38,385 bases of DNA from Spirochaetaceae bacterium UBA6243 (GCA_002441395.1 DJVZ01000030.1:905-39289); one strand, 5' to 3'. Shown: positions 16,900 to 25,740, counted from the first letter of the stretch. Notes: generated by a model from the letters alone, not told the origin. Numbers and translations are program-made.

Positions 16900-17895
16900 A
16901 TGCAAGCGAGCGCAGATCGGGAAGACAGCGACATTTTGATTCAGGCAGAGCATCTGAAAAAATTGTTTGCCATGAAGAAAAATTTCTATTCTCGTCCTCT
17001 CTATGTGAAGGCAGTCGACGACTGCAGTTTTTCAATACGAAAAAATACTGTGTTTGGCATAGTGGGGGAATCCGGCTCGGGGAAGACGACGCTTGGCCGG
17101 GTCATTCTGCGCCTCATCGAAGCGACAGACGGATCTGTGGTGTTCGACGATACAGACTTAATGTCTTTGTCAAACAAAGAATTAAGGCTATTCAGGCGGC
17201 GGATGCAGATCATTTCCCAAGACCCCTATAATTCCCTGCATCCGCGGAAAGTCGTAAAAAAACTGATCGGCGAAGGCCTACAGATTCATTTTCAGCTTTC
17301 TTCCCAGGAAGTCGATGAGCGTGTAAAGAATATTCTGACCCTGGTCGGACTGCGCGAAGAACACATGTACCGCTATCCCCACGAATTCTCCGGAGGCCAG
17401 CGACAGAGGATCGCCATTGCCCGCGCGCTGGTGCTGAAGCCGGAGTTCATTGTCTTGGACGAGCCTACTTCGGCCCTGGACGTGTCGGTGCAGGCGATCA
17501 TTCTCAAAATGCTGAAAGAGCTCAAGCGGGATTTCTCCCTCACCTACATGCTCATCACCCACGATCTCGCGGTCATCGACTACATGGCCGACGATGTCGC
17601 GGTGATGTACTTGGGGCAGATCGTAGAGTTGGGGAGCAAAGATGATATCTTTTTGAGGACGGCGCACCCCTACGCCAGCCTGCTGATCGATTCGGTTCCT
17701 CCGCCCACGCCGAGTGAACACTGGAGCGGCAAAATCCTGAATGGGGAAATTCCGAGCCCCATCCATGTGCCCTCCGGCTGCAGGTTTCACCCTCGCTGCC
17801 CGCAGGTCCAGGAGATTTGCAGGACGAAAGAGCCGGTTCTTTCGGAATTGCAGCCCGGACACTTCGCGAAGTGCCACTTTCCCCTCAACTCATAA
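16900..17895 (+). CDS. Peptide-type ABC transporter ATP-binding protein (DppF/OppF family)
   Basis: A 331-residue ATPase, partner of the preceding one. It has Walker A GESGSGKTT (56-64), a Q-loop IISQDPYNSLHPRK, signature FSGGQRQR, Walker B FIVLDEPTSALD, and MLITHDLAV. The C-terminal segment PSGCRFHPRCPQVQEIC again carries the four-cysteine-type motif. ATG 16900 has AAGAGGA nine bases upstream and lies 14 bases after the stop of the DppD-like gene; an earlier in-frame ATG at 16858 would overlap that gene and lacks a ribosome site. Last gene of the importer operon. Confidence 0.93.
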   Translation: MQASADREDSDILIQAEHLKKLFAMKKNFYSRPLYVKAVDDCSFSIRKNTVFGIVGESGSGKTTLGRVILRLIEATDGSVVFDDTDLMSLSNKELRLFRRRMQIISQDPYNSLHPRKVVKKLIGEGLQIHFQLSSQEVDERVKNILTLVGLREEHMYRYPHEFSGGQRQRIAIARALVLKPEFIVLDEPTSALDVSVQAIILKMLKELKRDFSLTYMLITHDLAVIDYMADDVAVMYLGQIVELGSKDDIFLRTAHPYASLLIDSVPPPTPSEHWSGKILNGEIPSPIHVPSGCRFHPRCPQVQEICRTKEPVLSELQPGHFAKCHFPLNS

Positions 17896-17919
17896 AGCAC
17901 CGCGCGCGGGCGGCGCCGT

Positions 17920-19320
17920 TCATCGGACCTTGTGATATCTGTTTCTTTCTACATAGAGATCGAGCCCGTCCGGCGTCGACCGGAACTCCACCGGCTGACG
18001 TGCGCCTTCCGTGAGGATATAAAAGCGATACCTCGCCATATTGTCGTCTTCCGGAATCAGGGGCACGACTAAATCCTGAAAATCGTCCTTCTGTTCCAGG
18101 TAGAGAAGTCCCGCTTTTGAGAAGACGCGGGCCCGGGTCGCGCCGCGGTATGCTTCATAGTCACCGGCCAGCACGTTCATTCTCTTCTTTATGCCGAGCG
18201 GCGGGATTACCTTGAAAGGATCGAGGCCGAGAAGCGCGGCAAATATCCCTTCGACGATGGCGGCGTGGGGGAGCCCCGCAGTGTTGGCGAGCATCACGGC
18301 GCCCACTCCTTTCTGCGGAAGGAAGGCGGTGTAGGCGGTGGACACATCTATCGAGCCGCCGTGGGCCACCATTGGAATGCCGAGGAAGTTTTCCGTGATT
18401 GTCCAGCCATAACCGTAGCCGTTCTTCCCGTAGTGCGAGCTCGGTCTGGCAATATATGGCTCCTGCATGAGTTCGAGCGACTCGGGCTTCAAGAGCCTTG
18501 CCTTGCTCGTCGGTAAATTGGAAGCGATGAATTTCGCCATTTCGCGGACTGAGGAAATGAGTCCTCCCGCCGCGAGCATGAAAGAAAATTCAGGGTTTGA
18601 TGTGACATCCGGATATGGAAATGAAGCGGGCACGACTGTTCCATCTGGTTTGGTCAAGTAAGGCTGAATTCTGTCGGCATCGTCCTCGTAGAGGGAGCGG
18701 ACGAAGGTGGAGCGCGTCATCCCGAGGGGGCCCAGAATATTTTTCGTGACGAACTCATGGAACGGCATATCGGTCAAAGTCTGAACAATGTGTCCAAGCA
18801 TCCTGTAGCTCTCGTTGCTGTAGAAAAATTTCTCGCCGAGGCCGGGCGTCATCTCTTTCTGGGCGCCGTTCACCCAGCGGTAGAAATCGCCGCCGCTCGC
18901 GAGGGGGAATCCTAAATCGACGCCGAGTCCCTTCTGTATGAGTATTTCCGATGTCGAGAGTGCCGGCAGGCCTGAGGAATGTGTAAGAAAGTGGTGAATT
19001 GTTATGGGCCCTTTCTCGGAGCGGAGCTTGAACGGAATATAGCGGTCCACAGGATCGTCGAGGCTCAATTTGCCCTGCTCCGACAAGAGGAGAATAGCAG
19101 TGGCGACAAAGGCTTTTGTGCAGGAGCCAATGCCATACAGAGTATCAGGCGTCGCCGGAAGAGAGCGCCCAATATCCCTCCATCCGAAGCCGCTTTCATA
19201 GACGACATTTTCACCGCATATCACGGCAAGGCTGCATCCCGGCGTTTTTGTCTCGTGCACGGCGTCGGGGACATAGTTCTCTATGAAGTGGATGGCGTTT
19301 GCTATCTCTGTCGGTCTCAT
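17920..19320 (-). CDS. Serine beta-lactamase-like hydrolase (class C / DD-peptidase fold)
   Basis: A 466-residue protein of the beta-lactamase/transpeptidase-like superfamily (PF00144). The active-site triad motifs are intact: S-C-T-K (66-69, nucleophile Ser66), YSN (167-169) and HGG (320-322, replacing KTG). About 100 further residues form a C-terminal beta domain, as in D-aminopeptidase-like members. No signal peptide is visible, so a cytoplasmic peptidase or esterase is likelier than an antibiotic-inactivating enzyme. It converges with the peptide-importer operon, 24 bases from its end. It could cleave D-amino-acid or murein-derived peptides brought in by that importer (inference). AAGGAT precedes the ATG at 19320. 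Confidence 0.85.
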   Translation of the reverse strand: MRPTEIANAIHFIENYVPDAVHETKTPGCSLAVICGENVVYESGFGWRDIGRSLPATPDTLYGIGSCTKAFVATAILLLSEQGKLSLDDPVDRYIPFKLRSEKGPITIHHFLTHSSGLPALSTSEILIQKGLGVDLGFPLASGGDFYRWVNGAQKEMTPGLGEKFFYSNESYRMLGHIVQTLTDMPFHEFVTKNILGPLGMTRSTFVRSLYEDDADRIQPYLTKPDGTVVPASFPYPDVTSNPEFSFMLAAGGLISSVREMAKFIASNLPTSKARLLKPESLELMQEPYIARPSSHYGKNGYGYGWTITENFLGIPMVAHGGSIDVSTAYTAFLPQKGVGAVMLANTAGLPHAAIVEGIFAALLGLDPFKVIPPLGIKKRMNVLAGDYEAYRGATRARVFSKAGLLYLEQKDDFQDLVVPLIPEDDNMARYRFYILTEGARQPVEFRSTPDGLDLYVERNRYHKVR

Positions 19321-19353
19321 TCGCTCTTATCCTTTGGATGAGTAATATTCGTC

Positions 19354-19359
19354 ATTATA
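19354..19359 (-). promoter_or_regulatory. Candidate -10 box for the beta-lactamase-like gene
   Basis: A perfect TATAAT stands on the minus strand 34 bases before the ATG at 19320. The matching -35 is poor (TTATCC at 17 bases), so the promoter is weak or factor-dependent. Confidence 0.45.
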
Positions 19360-19521
19360 ATCAGAAACTACCAGGTGGATAATCAGGATTATGTCGTGCT
19401 CATAAAATTCATGAGGCTTCAGATGTACAATCAATGCCTGAATCCACTGTTTTGTAGTTAATTTTTGCGGGTTTGTACGCCCGCCAACGCCAAGAGTTTT
19501 GATAAAATTTTAGCTAAAGCC

Positions 19522-19550
19522 TTGCCGTACTGTGTCGCCAGACATACAAT
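19522..19550 (+). promoter_or_regulatory. Promoter of the GntR/LacI-type regulator gene
   Basis: TTGCCG (19522-19527), a 17-base spacer and TACAAT (19545-19550). The start codon is only 11-14 bases after the -10 box, so the transcript would be nearly leaderless, which fits the missing ribosome site. Confidence 0.6.
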
Positions 19551-19560
19551 ACATGCCAAT

Positions 19561-20676
19561 ATGATGACGAATGAACGCGCAAAGAAAAAATACGAAGCAG
19601 TTCAGACGTTCCTCAGATCGAAGATCGAATCGGGCGTCATTGTACCAGGTGAGAAGCTGCCTTCAGAATCTGAGTTGATGGCCCAATTCGGTATATCCCG
19701 CAATGCTGTTCGCCAGGCAATCAATGAATTGATCAAAGAGCGGCTTGTTGAGAGCCGGCAGGGCATTGGAACCTTTTGTGTCAAGCGGACGCAAGGTACG
19801 TCCATGCTTATCGCCATGGTAGCGTTCAGGATCTCTTCTTATATTTTCCCCCGTCTGGTCTCCGCCTGTAATCAGAGCATTCAACGCGATGGATACACGC
19901 TTTTGCTCAATGAGTCACTGTATAATGTCGCGAAGGAACGATCGGTCCTTCTTGACCTGCGAAAGCGAAATGTTGATGGCATTGTCATCACTCCTGTGCT
20001 CGAAGGGAGCAAGCAATACAATGCCGACCTTCTCAATGAATTTGAGGCAGAGGGGATTCCCGTTGTTTTGTTGGATGGCGAATACCCCGATTACGCGTTT
20101 ACGAGCATCGTGATAGACGAAGTGGCCGCGGGGCGAAAGGCCGCGGAATATCTCTGGGAGAGGGGCCATCGCGATATCGGAATGATATACAGCTCCAATT
20201 ACAGGCCCAAGGTTCTCCGCAGGGATGGCGTGCTGGGTTTTTTGTCGAGTGTCGGCGCCTGTATACGCGATGAGTGGCTTGTCGGGATTCACGGGCAGAT
20301 TTCATCCTTGGAGACATACGGCCAGATACGCGCGCTGCTTGCCCAGAAGAAGCAGTTGCCGTCGGCTGTCATCTGCTCTTCGGACGATGAAGCCCTCATG
20401 TTTATGCGCCAGGCTCAGCGACACAAGATACGCATTCCGGAAGATGTCTCGCTGATTGCTTTTGATAATTCAGACTTGGCGCGCTACTCGTCGCCGCGCC
20501 TCACCACGCTCGATCATCCGAGCGAATATATGGGAGAACTCGCCGGCAAACTCATACTGGACCGGATCTATCATCCCGATGTGAAGTCAAGGACGCGGAC
20601 GGTCATCGACACCAATGTCATCAGTCGCGATTCCGTGTGTAGCCTGAATTTTTCTGTCGGCGCTCATAATTCCTGA
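19561..20676 (+). CDS. GntR/LacI hybrid transcriptional regulator (AraR-like architecture)
   Basis: A 371-residue regulator. Residues ~8-75 form a GntR winged helix (PGEKLPSESELMAQFGISRNAVRQAI, then the wing QGIGTFCV). The rest is a LacI-type periplasmic-binding-like sensor (LLDLRKRNVDGIVITPV, AAEYLWERGHRDIGMI, and the VSLIAFDNSDLARYSSPRLTTLDHP segment). This fusion is that of Bacillus AraR, a sugar-responsive repressor. Start is ATG 19561 or the adjacent ATG 19564; upstream codons lack family sequence. No ribosome site is visible. Its last 56 bases overlap the convergent GH4 gene. The likely targets are the GH4 gene and sugar importer next door (inference). Confidence 0.87.
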   Translation: MMTNERAKKKYEAVQTFLRSKIESGVIVPGEKLPSESELMAQFGISRNAVRQAINELIKERLVESRQGIGTFCVKRTQGTSMLIAMVAFRISSYIFPRLVSACNQSIQRDGYTLLLNESLYNVAKERSVLLDLRKRNVDGIVITPVLEGSKQYNADLLNEFEAEGIPVVLLDGEYPDYAFTSIVIDEVAAGRKAAEYLWERGHRDIGMIYSSNYRPKVLRRDGVLGFLSSVGACIRDEWLVGIHGQISSLETYGQIRALLAQKKQLPSAVICSSDDEALMFMRQAQRHKIRIPEDVSLIAFDNSDLARYSSPRLTTLDHPSEYMGELAGKLILDRIYHPDVKSRTRTVIDTNVISRDSVCSLNFSVGAHNS

Positions 20677-22078
20677 TTAGGTCCAATTCCGGACTGCCTC
20701 TGAACCTGCTGGGCCGCGAGGGGCGTATCCCCGCGTCCACGGTCGGGCGCGGGGAACCTCTCAGGCCTTGAGGGAGCCATTCGGTATTGGCCGCGAAGAG
20801 GCTGTATGTCAGAGCCCTGATCTCGGGCAGATCCAATATGGCGCTCGTCAGCTGGTCCTGGGCAATCGCCGCGAAGACCATCTCCGGATTCTGTTCGAGG
20901 AAGGCCCTGGACACCAATGAATGCTGGAGCGCCAGTGGCGTGCACAGCGCCGCGAGAGTGGGTGGTAGCTTGGGGCCTGGCGGAATTATTATTTCCCGCC
21001 CCTTTATTTCGACGGAAACCTCAACGCAGGCCGAGGAGGGAAGGCCGGGCAAGGCCGGCCGACCTGTGCCATTACTGTTCATCACATTCCCGTAAATCTT
21101 GCAGTTTCCATTGCTTATCCATGCTTCGACTATGGCTGGGGCATAATCAGAGCTGCGTATTGATGCCGGCGGCTGTCCCTCCAGATAATCAGCATTTCCG
21201 ATTCTTTTTTGTATGAAAGACAGCAGTCTGTGGTAGGCTCCCGATGCCCCCGAATATCCCGAGCCGGAACAATAGCGGTCCCTCAGCTCGGCGTTGCGCC
21301 GGAAGTAGGGAAAGAAATCGCTGATATGCCCCGAGCTTTCGGACGCGAAATAGCCGAACTGCTGTAGAATTTCGAAGCGGACGGCCTCATCCCCGCGCGA
21401 TTCAGGGTCCTTCATCAGTTCGCGGAAACGCGGATACAGGTCACCGCCTGGCCCCGCCATGTCCAAAAGCCAGCAGAGATGGTTTACGCCCGCGAAGACC
21501 GTGCGCAGCTCGCTTCTCGGCAGACCCAGGACTTCTGCCACATAGTCATTTGTCGATTCAATCCCGCCACATATCCCGAGACAGGAGATTCCGGAGGAAG
21601 AGGCGATCGATACCATCGGCGCCATCGGGTTCACATAATTTATCAGGAGCGCGCCCGGGCAGGCTTTTTTCATGTCCTCCGCAATGCCGAGCATCACTGT
21701 TCCATTGCGCAGCGCCCGAAAAGCCCCGAGCGGCCCTGCCGTATCTCCGATGCACACGTCCAGGCCATAGCCGCGCGCTATGGCGTAATCGCGATCGAAG
21801 GCCTCATATCCGCCGACATTGAAGATCGTGATGACAATATCCGCCCCATCAATGGCCAGGCCCAGCTTGTCTGTTATAATCACGCCGACGTCTGGCCTCA
21901 GGAGACCGGCGGCGTTTTTTGCGTAAGCGCCGACTATTTCCAGCCTGGGTATATTGTTGCCCATAAGCACCAAATCGCCTTCGGCGAAGGCTTCGACCGT
22001 GAGCAAGTCGTCGATCAGTCGTTTGCCGTGGCTGAAGCTGCCTGCCCCCACAATAGCGATCTTTGGACGAGTTCCCAT
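20621..22078 (-). CDS. GH4-family NAD-dependent glycosidase (alpha-galactosidase/alpha-glucosidase type)
   Basis: A 485-residue enzyme of glycoside hydrolase family 4, which cleaves glycosides by an oxidation-elimination route using NAD and a divalent metal. The N-terminal Rossmann motif is IAIVGAGSFSHG. Further landmarks are GADIVITIFNVGGYEA, INYVNPMAPM, a metal-ligand Cys in LGICGGIES and the His in AGVNHLCWLLDM. The usual C-H-S/C-H-G motif is here CGG, so substrate preference may differ from typical members. An in-frame TTG at 22126 would extend the protein, but ATG 22078 puts the NAD-binding strand right at the start, as usual. It diverges from the sugar operon starting at 22217 and overlaps the regulator gene end by 56 bases. 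Confidence 0.85.
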   Translation of the reverse strand: MGTRPKIAIVGAGSFSHGKRLIDDLLTVEAFAEGDLVLMGNNIPRLEIVGAYAKNAAGLLRPDVGVIITDKLGLAIDGADIVITIFNVGGYEAFDRDYAIARGYGLDVCIGDTAGPLGAFRALRNGTVMLGIAEDMKKACPGALLINYVNPMAPMVSIASSSGISCLGICGGIESTNDYVAEVLGLPRSELRTVFAGVNHLCWLLDMAGPGGDLYPRFRELMKDPESRGDEAVRFEILQQFGYFASESSGHISDFFPYFRRNAELRDRYCSGSGYSGASGAYHRLLSFIQKRIGNADYLEGQPPASIRSSDYAPAIVEAWISNGNCKIYGNVMNSNGTGRPALPGLPSSACVEVSVEIKGREIIIPPGPKLPPTLAALCTPLALQHSLVSRAFLEQNPEMVFAAIAQDQLTSAILDLPEIRALTYSLFAANTEWLPQGLRGSPRPTVDAGIRPSRPSRFRGSPELDLIRNYERRQKNSGYTRNRD

Positions 22079-22133
22079 GGCCTGATTATTACCCGCTATG
22101 GCCTGGCTAACAAGGCTCGACGCCAATTTTTGC

Positions 22134-22163
22134 TTGACAGATTCCGGAAGGCGCTGCTAATAT
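22134..22163 (+). promoter_or_regulatory. Near-consensus sigma-70 promoter of the ribose-type sugar operon
   Basis: A perfect TTGACA (22134-22139), an 18-base spacer and TAATAT (22158-22163). The transcript would begin about 45 bases before the start codon at 22217. Confidence 0.75.
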
Positions 22164-22164
22164 A

Positions 22165-22183
22165 GGTATATGTTATTGGTATA
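22165..22183. promoter_or_regulatory. Direct repeat GGTATA at the transcription start, candidate operator
   Basis: GGTATA occurs at 22165-22170 and again at 22178-22183, 13 bp apart, just after the -10 box. A repressor bound here would block the promoter. The nearby GntR/LacI regulator is a candidate, without proof. Confidence 0.35.
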
Positions 22184-22216
22184 AGTTGGAAGACCTTTTC
22201 TCACAGGGAGGTTCTG

Positions 22217-23086
22217 ATGCGCGTAGGTTTTCATACGGACGCCTTTAATTCCGCCGCTTTCAGTTTTGAAAAGTGTCTTCAATGGGCCAGGGACAACGAC
22301 GTTCACTGCATCGAATGCGGCGCCATTGAGGGAGTCTCGTGGATCCATGGGTTGGGGTACTTTCCCCATATCTCTCTGGTCGAGGACCCCGTGCTGCTGA
22401 GAGAGAAGATGGACAGATATGAGGTGTCCTTTTCCCAGATTGATGCTGCCTACCCTCTTTCGGGCAAGGACGGGCCGATTTTCGGCGTTCCCTATGTGCT
22501 CAAGACTATTCCCTGGGCCAAACTGGCCGGCTGTCCGAATATCGCCACGACGGATGGGTTGTACAAGCCCGAGGGGCTGACGGACGACGAGGCGATGGAG
22601 GCGATGAAGCGGAGCTACGGCATGATTGTCGATACGGCCGAGGCTTATGGCATAAACATCAATATCGAGCTCCATGGTTACTTCACCACCAACCCCGACA
22701 TGATCGAGAAAATGCTCGATTTTACGAAATCGGAACGCCTCGGCATCAATTTCGATACGGGGAATTCATTCATCGCGGGAAATGATCCCGTGGCTTTCTG
22801 CAGGCGGGTTCTGCCCCGGATCAGGCATGTGCACATCAAGGATGTGTCGAAAAGCCTGGCCGATGCCGCAAGGGGGAAGGCGACCGGCATCGGAATAAGC
22901 CACAGCGCGATTGGAGACGGCGTCAATGCCGAGAACATAAGGCAGATCCTCACATTGCTCAGGGATTATGGTTATTCGGGGACGCTGAGTCTTGAATGCG
23001 AAGGCCAGGGAGGCCCGCTGATAGAGCGTTCTCTTGGATGGTTACGTGGCACCCTAAAGGCGCTCAATATTGTAGAGGAGCGCTAA
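22217..23086 (+). CDS. Sugar phosphate isomerase/epimerase-like TIM-barrel protein (AP-endonuclease-2 superfamily)
   Basis: A 289-residue cytoplasmic protein of the xylose-isomerase-like TIM-barrel superfamily (COG1082). The expected metal ligands at strand ends can be followed: Glu in NIELHGY, Asp in NFDTGN, His in RHVHIKD and Glu in SLECEG. An ideal AGGGAGG site precedes the ATG. It is first in an operon with a ribose-type importer and a second TIM-barrel gene, which implies conversion of the imported sugar (epimerisation, isomerisation or dehydration of a keto intermediate). The exact reaction is not readable from sequence. Confidence 0.85.
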   Translation: MRVGFHTDAFNSAAFSFEKCLQWARDNDVHCIECGAIEGVSWIHGLGYFPHISLVEDPVLLREKMDRYEVSFSQIDAAYPLSGKDGPIFGVPYVLKTIPWAKLAGCPNIATTDGLYKPEGLTDDEAMEAMKRSYGMIVDTAEAYGININIELHGYFTTNPDMIEKMLDFTKSERLGINFDTGNSFIAGNDPVAFCRRVLPRIRHVHIKDVSKSLADAARGKATGIGISHSAIGDGVNAENIRQILTLLRDYGYSGTLSLECEGQGGPLIERSLGWLRGTLKALNIVEER

Positions 23087-23111
23087 TTCTTTTAGGTTAG
23101 AGGAGGTTAGT

Positions 23112-24131
23112 ATGTCTAGAAAGCTGCTAATTGTGGCGCTTGCTGCGCTCATGGTGTTGGGAGGAATCGTCCCCGCCACGGCACAGTCTTCAGGGAAACA
23201 GTATGTGTATGGCTATGTCACGCCAGGCCCCGACACATGGTACAAAAAGGATGTCGACGGCTTTGTGTACGCCGCCGGGCTCGCGGGAGCGAAGGTCATA
23301 GTGCTGAACTCGAACTATAACCCGGAGACGGAAATCGCGAATATCGACTCCCTCATCAATCAAGGCGTCGACGGGATGTGCGTATTCACGTTCAATCAGA
23401 ATGGAGCGAACATCGCCGCCCAGAAGTGCGCGGCGGCTAAGATACCGCTCGTCGTAACGGATAACGTGGGGCTCGTCCTCAAATCCGGCTATGATGTCGT
23501 GGCCGCAATCGATTTCGACTGGGTTGGCATGGGAAAAGATGTCGCCGAATATGCCGCGAAGCAGTTCCCGGGCCAGGATATTGCCGTAATCACGGGATTG
23601 TCCGAGCATGTTCCTGTCCAGATGTTCATGAGTAGCTTCAAGCCGACGGTGGAGAAGCTCGGGAAAAACAAGATCGTGGCCATTCGCGATGGCAAATATG
23701 ATCCCACGGTCGCGGCCAATGCCGCGCAGGACCTCGTTCAGTCCGGGACCAAATTCTCGCTGCTGTTTGTCTTCAACGATGAGATGGGCGCGGCGGTCGT
23801 GCGCGTTCTCAAGGCGGCCGGCGTTCTCAACAACCCGATCAAGGTGCTCACCACCAATGGCGCTCCCTACGGTATCGACTCGATCAAACAGGGCGGCATC
23901 TCATATTCAATCTCGACCTCCCCGGGATGGGAAGGCATGGTTTCTTTCCTGGCCCTGCACGCGAACAAGACCGGCAAAATCAAAACGCTGAACCAGCAGC
24001 TCCTGTTGCCGAACACCGCGATCACCCCGAGCAATATCGATGATAAAATGCAGGTTGTGCCCTGGGATATCGATCCCGTGTGGAAAAACCTGACGGCAAA
24101 ATACTTTCCGCAGTTCAATGGGATGTATTGA
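23112..24131 (+). CDS. Sugar ABC transporter substrate-binding protein (RbsB class)
   Basis: A 339-residue exported binding protein of the Peripla_BP_4 group. Signal peptide is about residues 1-24 (MSRKLLIVALAALMVLGGIVPATA). Family features follow: NSNYNPETEIANIDSLINQGVDGMCV, the hinge-region VTDNVGL, and FVFNDEMGAAVVRVLKAAG. GAGGAGG precedes the ATG. It is followed by a terminator-like hairpin and then by RbsA- and RbsC-like genes. Ligand unknown. Confidence 0.92.
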   Translation: MSRKLLIVALAALMVLGGIVPATAQSSGKQYVYGYVTPGPDTWYKKDVDGFVYAAGLAGAKVIVLNSNYNPETEIANIDSLINQGVDGMCVFTFNQNGANIAAQKCAAAKIPLVVTDNVGLVLKSGYDVVAAIDFDWVGMGKDVAEYAAKQFPGQDIAVITGLSEHVPVQMFMSSFKPTVEKLGKNKIVAIRDGKYDPTVAANAAQDLVQSGTKFSLLFVFNDEMGAAVVRVLKAAGVLNNPIKVLTTNGAPYGIDSIKQGGISYSISTSPGWEGMVSFLALHANKTGKIKTLNQQLLLPNTAITPSNIDDKMQVVPWDIDPVWKNLTAKYFPQFNGMY

Positions 24132-24168
24132 AGTTCTAAGTGAGTAGTCTTCTTAAGTTTTGAACTGG

Positions 24169-24213
24169 CCGCAAAGGGCAAATCTTCCACAGATCGGCCC
24201 TTTGCGGTTTATT
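24169..24213 (+). terminator. Attenuator hairpin between binding protein and RbsA-like gene
   Basis: A perfect 11-bp stem pairs 24169-24179 (CCGCAAAGGGC) with 24197-24207 across a 17-base loop, followed by TTTATTT. It lies inside the operon, just before the RbsA-like start, so it should reduce but not abolish downstream expression. Confidence 0.72.
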
Positions 24214-24230
24214 TAATGCAGAGGAACTTT

Positions 24231-25724
24231 GTGACGAACAACGAGCCGATTCTTTCAGCGAAACAGGTCAGCAAAACATATGGGGGCCACTGTGTCCTCG
24301 ATAAGGTCTCCTTTGAGCTTCACTCAGGTGAAGTGTTGTGTGTTGTGGGAGAAAACGGTGCGGGCAAATCTACGTTGATCAAGATTCTCTCCGGAGCAAT
24401 CCGGCCGGATTCGGGGATCATCGGCGTTCATGGTGGCACGTATTCAGCCTTGAATCCCCGCGAATCGATGCAGCTGGGAATCGCGACAATCTACCAGGAG
24501 GTTGAGCTGATAGACTCTCTTTCCGTCTCGGACAACATCTTTTTGGGAAACGAGACCCTTGGGCGTTTTCCCCTAGTGATCGACGCGGATTCTCAGAATA
24601 AGAAAGCCAGACAGATTTTGGATATGCTCCATATCGACATCGATGAAAAAATGCTTGTGGAGGACCTCTCCGCCGCGCAGAAACAGAATCTGCAAATAGT
24701 AAAAGCCTTTCATCAGGAGGCCCGCGTGCTCATCATGGACGAGCCGACGAGTTCCCTGGGAGTCGAAGAGACCCGCTCCCTTATGCAGCTTGTCCATGAC
24801 TTGAGGGGGCGCGGACTCGGCATTATCTATATTTCCCATTATCTGGAGGAAATATTCGAGATCGGCGACACCATCCTTATCTTGAAGGACGGTGAACAGG
24901 TCGGACTGTATCCCCGAGCCGATATCGATGTGAATTTCGTGATCCACAACATGGTCGGCCGGGACGCTTCCATGTTTTTCGTGCGCGAGCGGGTGCCGAT
25001 AGGGGCCGACCAGATACAGGTCGAGAATATCAGCTGGAAAGACGCCGTCAAAGATGTCAGTTTTAATGTGAGGGCCGGTGAAGTCTTTGGCATAGGGGGG
25101 CTTGTCGGTTCCGGACGCAGCGAGCTTGCAGCCTCTATATTCGGGATGGTCAGGAAGGATGCAGGCACAATACGCATAAGTGGCCAGGAACTCTCCATAA
25201 ATAACCCTAAGGACGCAATCAAAAATAAGATATGTTTTATTACTGAAGACCGCAAAAAATACGCATTATTTGATTCCATGGATGTGCAGGACAATATTGT
25301 AATTATCCATACCGAATTCGGCAAAAGTCCCTTGCTCAAGCAAAAAAAAGAGAACCGCCTGGCAAAGAGCATGATAGATAAACTCCATATCGCGGTAGAC
25401 AACACTGAAGAGTCCGTGATCAGTTTGAGCGGGGGCAATCAACAGAAGGCCGTGTTGGGCCGCTGGCTCTTGAACGATGCAACTCTGTTCATTTTCGACG
25501 AACCGACAAAAGGCGTCGACATTGGTGCCAAGGAAGAGATATATAAGCTGATTATCGAGCTTGCCCGAAAGGGCAAGAGCATCATCATGATTTCATCTGA
25601 TATGCCCGAATTGCTCTCCATGAGTGACCGGATAGGGATCATGCGGGAAGGGCGGCTTATTAAAATCTTGGACAATCAACGCATTACTGAAGAAGATTTG
25701 ATCCATGATTTTATTGGAATATAA
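24231..25724 (+). CDS. Sugar ABC transporter ATP-binding protein, two fused ATPase domains (RbsA/MglA class)
   Basis: A 497-residue double ATPase. Domain 1 has Walker A GENGAGKST (40-48), an atypical signature LSAAQKQN and Walker B LIMDEPTSSLG. Domain 2 has the usual degenerate Walker A GGLVGSGRSE, signature LSGGNQQK and Walker B FIFDEPTKGVD. This is the standard pattern for ribose/galactose-type importers. ATG 24216 is in frame but lies next to the hairpin without a ribosome site. GTG 24231 has GAGGA five bases upstream and is preferred. The RbsC-like permease follows directly. Confidence 0.92.
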   Translation: MTNNEPILSAKQVSKTYGGHCVLDKVSFELHSGEVLCVVGENGAGKSTLIKILSGAIRPDSGIIGVHGGTYSALNPRESMQLGIATIYQEVELIDSLSVSDNIFLGNETLGRFPLVIDADSQNKKARQILDMLHIDIDEKMLVEDLSAAQKQNLQIVKAFHQEARVLIMDEPTSSLGVEETRSLMQLVHDLRGRGLGIIYISHYLEEIFEIGDTILILKDGEQVGLYPRADIDVNFVIHNMVGRDASMFFVRERVPIGADQIQVENISWKDAVKDVSFNVRAGEVFGIGGLVGSGRSELAASIFGMVRKDAGTIRISGQELSINNPKDAIKNKICFITEDRKKYALFDSMDVQDNIVIIHTEFGKSPLLKQKKENRLAKSMIDKLHIAVDNTEESVISLSGGNQQKAVLGRWLLNDATLFIFDEPTKGVDIGAKEEIYKLIIELARKGKSIIMISSDMPELLSMSDRIGIMREGRLIKILDNQRITEEDLIHDFIGI

Positions 25725-25740
25725 ATAAATGGAGCGTCTC

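Noticed and set aside
17920..19320. Antibiotic-resistance beta-lactamase
   Set aside because: No signal peptide, HGG instead of KTG and a long C-terminal domain point to a peptidase/esterase-like member.
19417..19480. AraR-like operator half-sites (TTGTAC/GTACAA) upstream of the GntR/LacI gene
   Set aside because: Half-sites occur singly and not as a palindrome with the right spacing.
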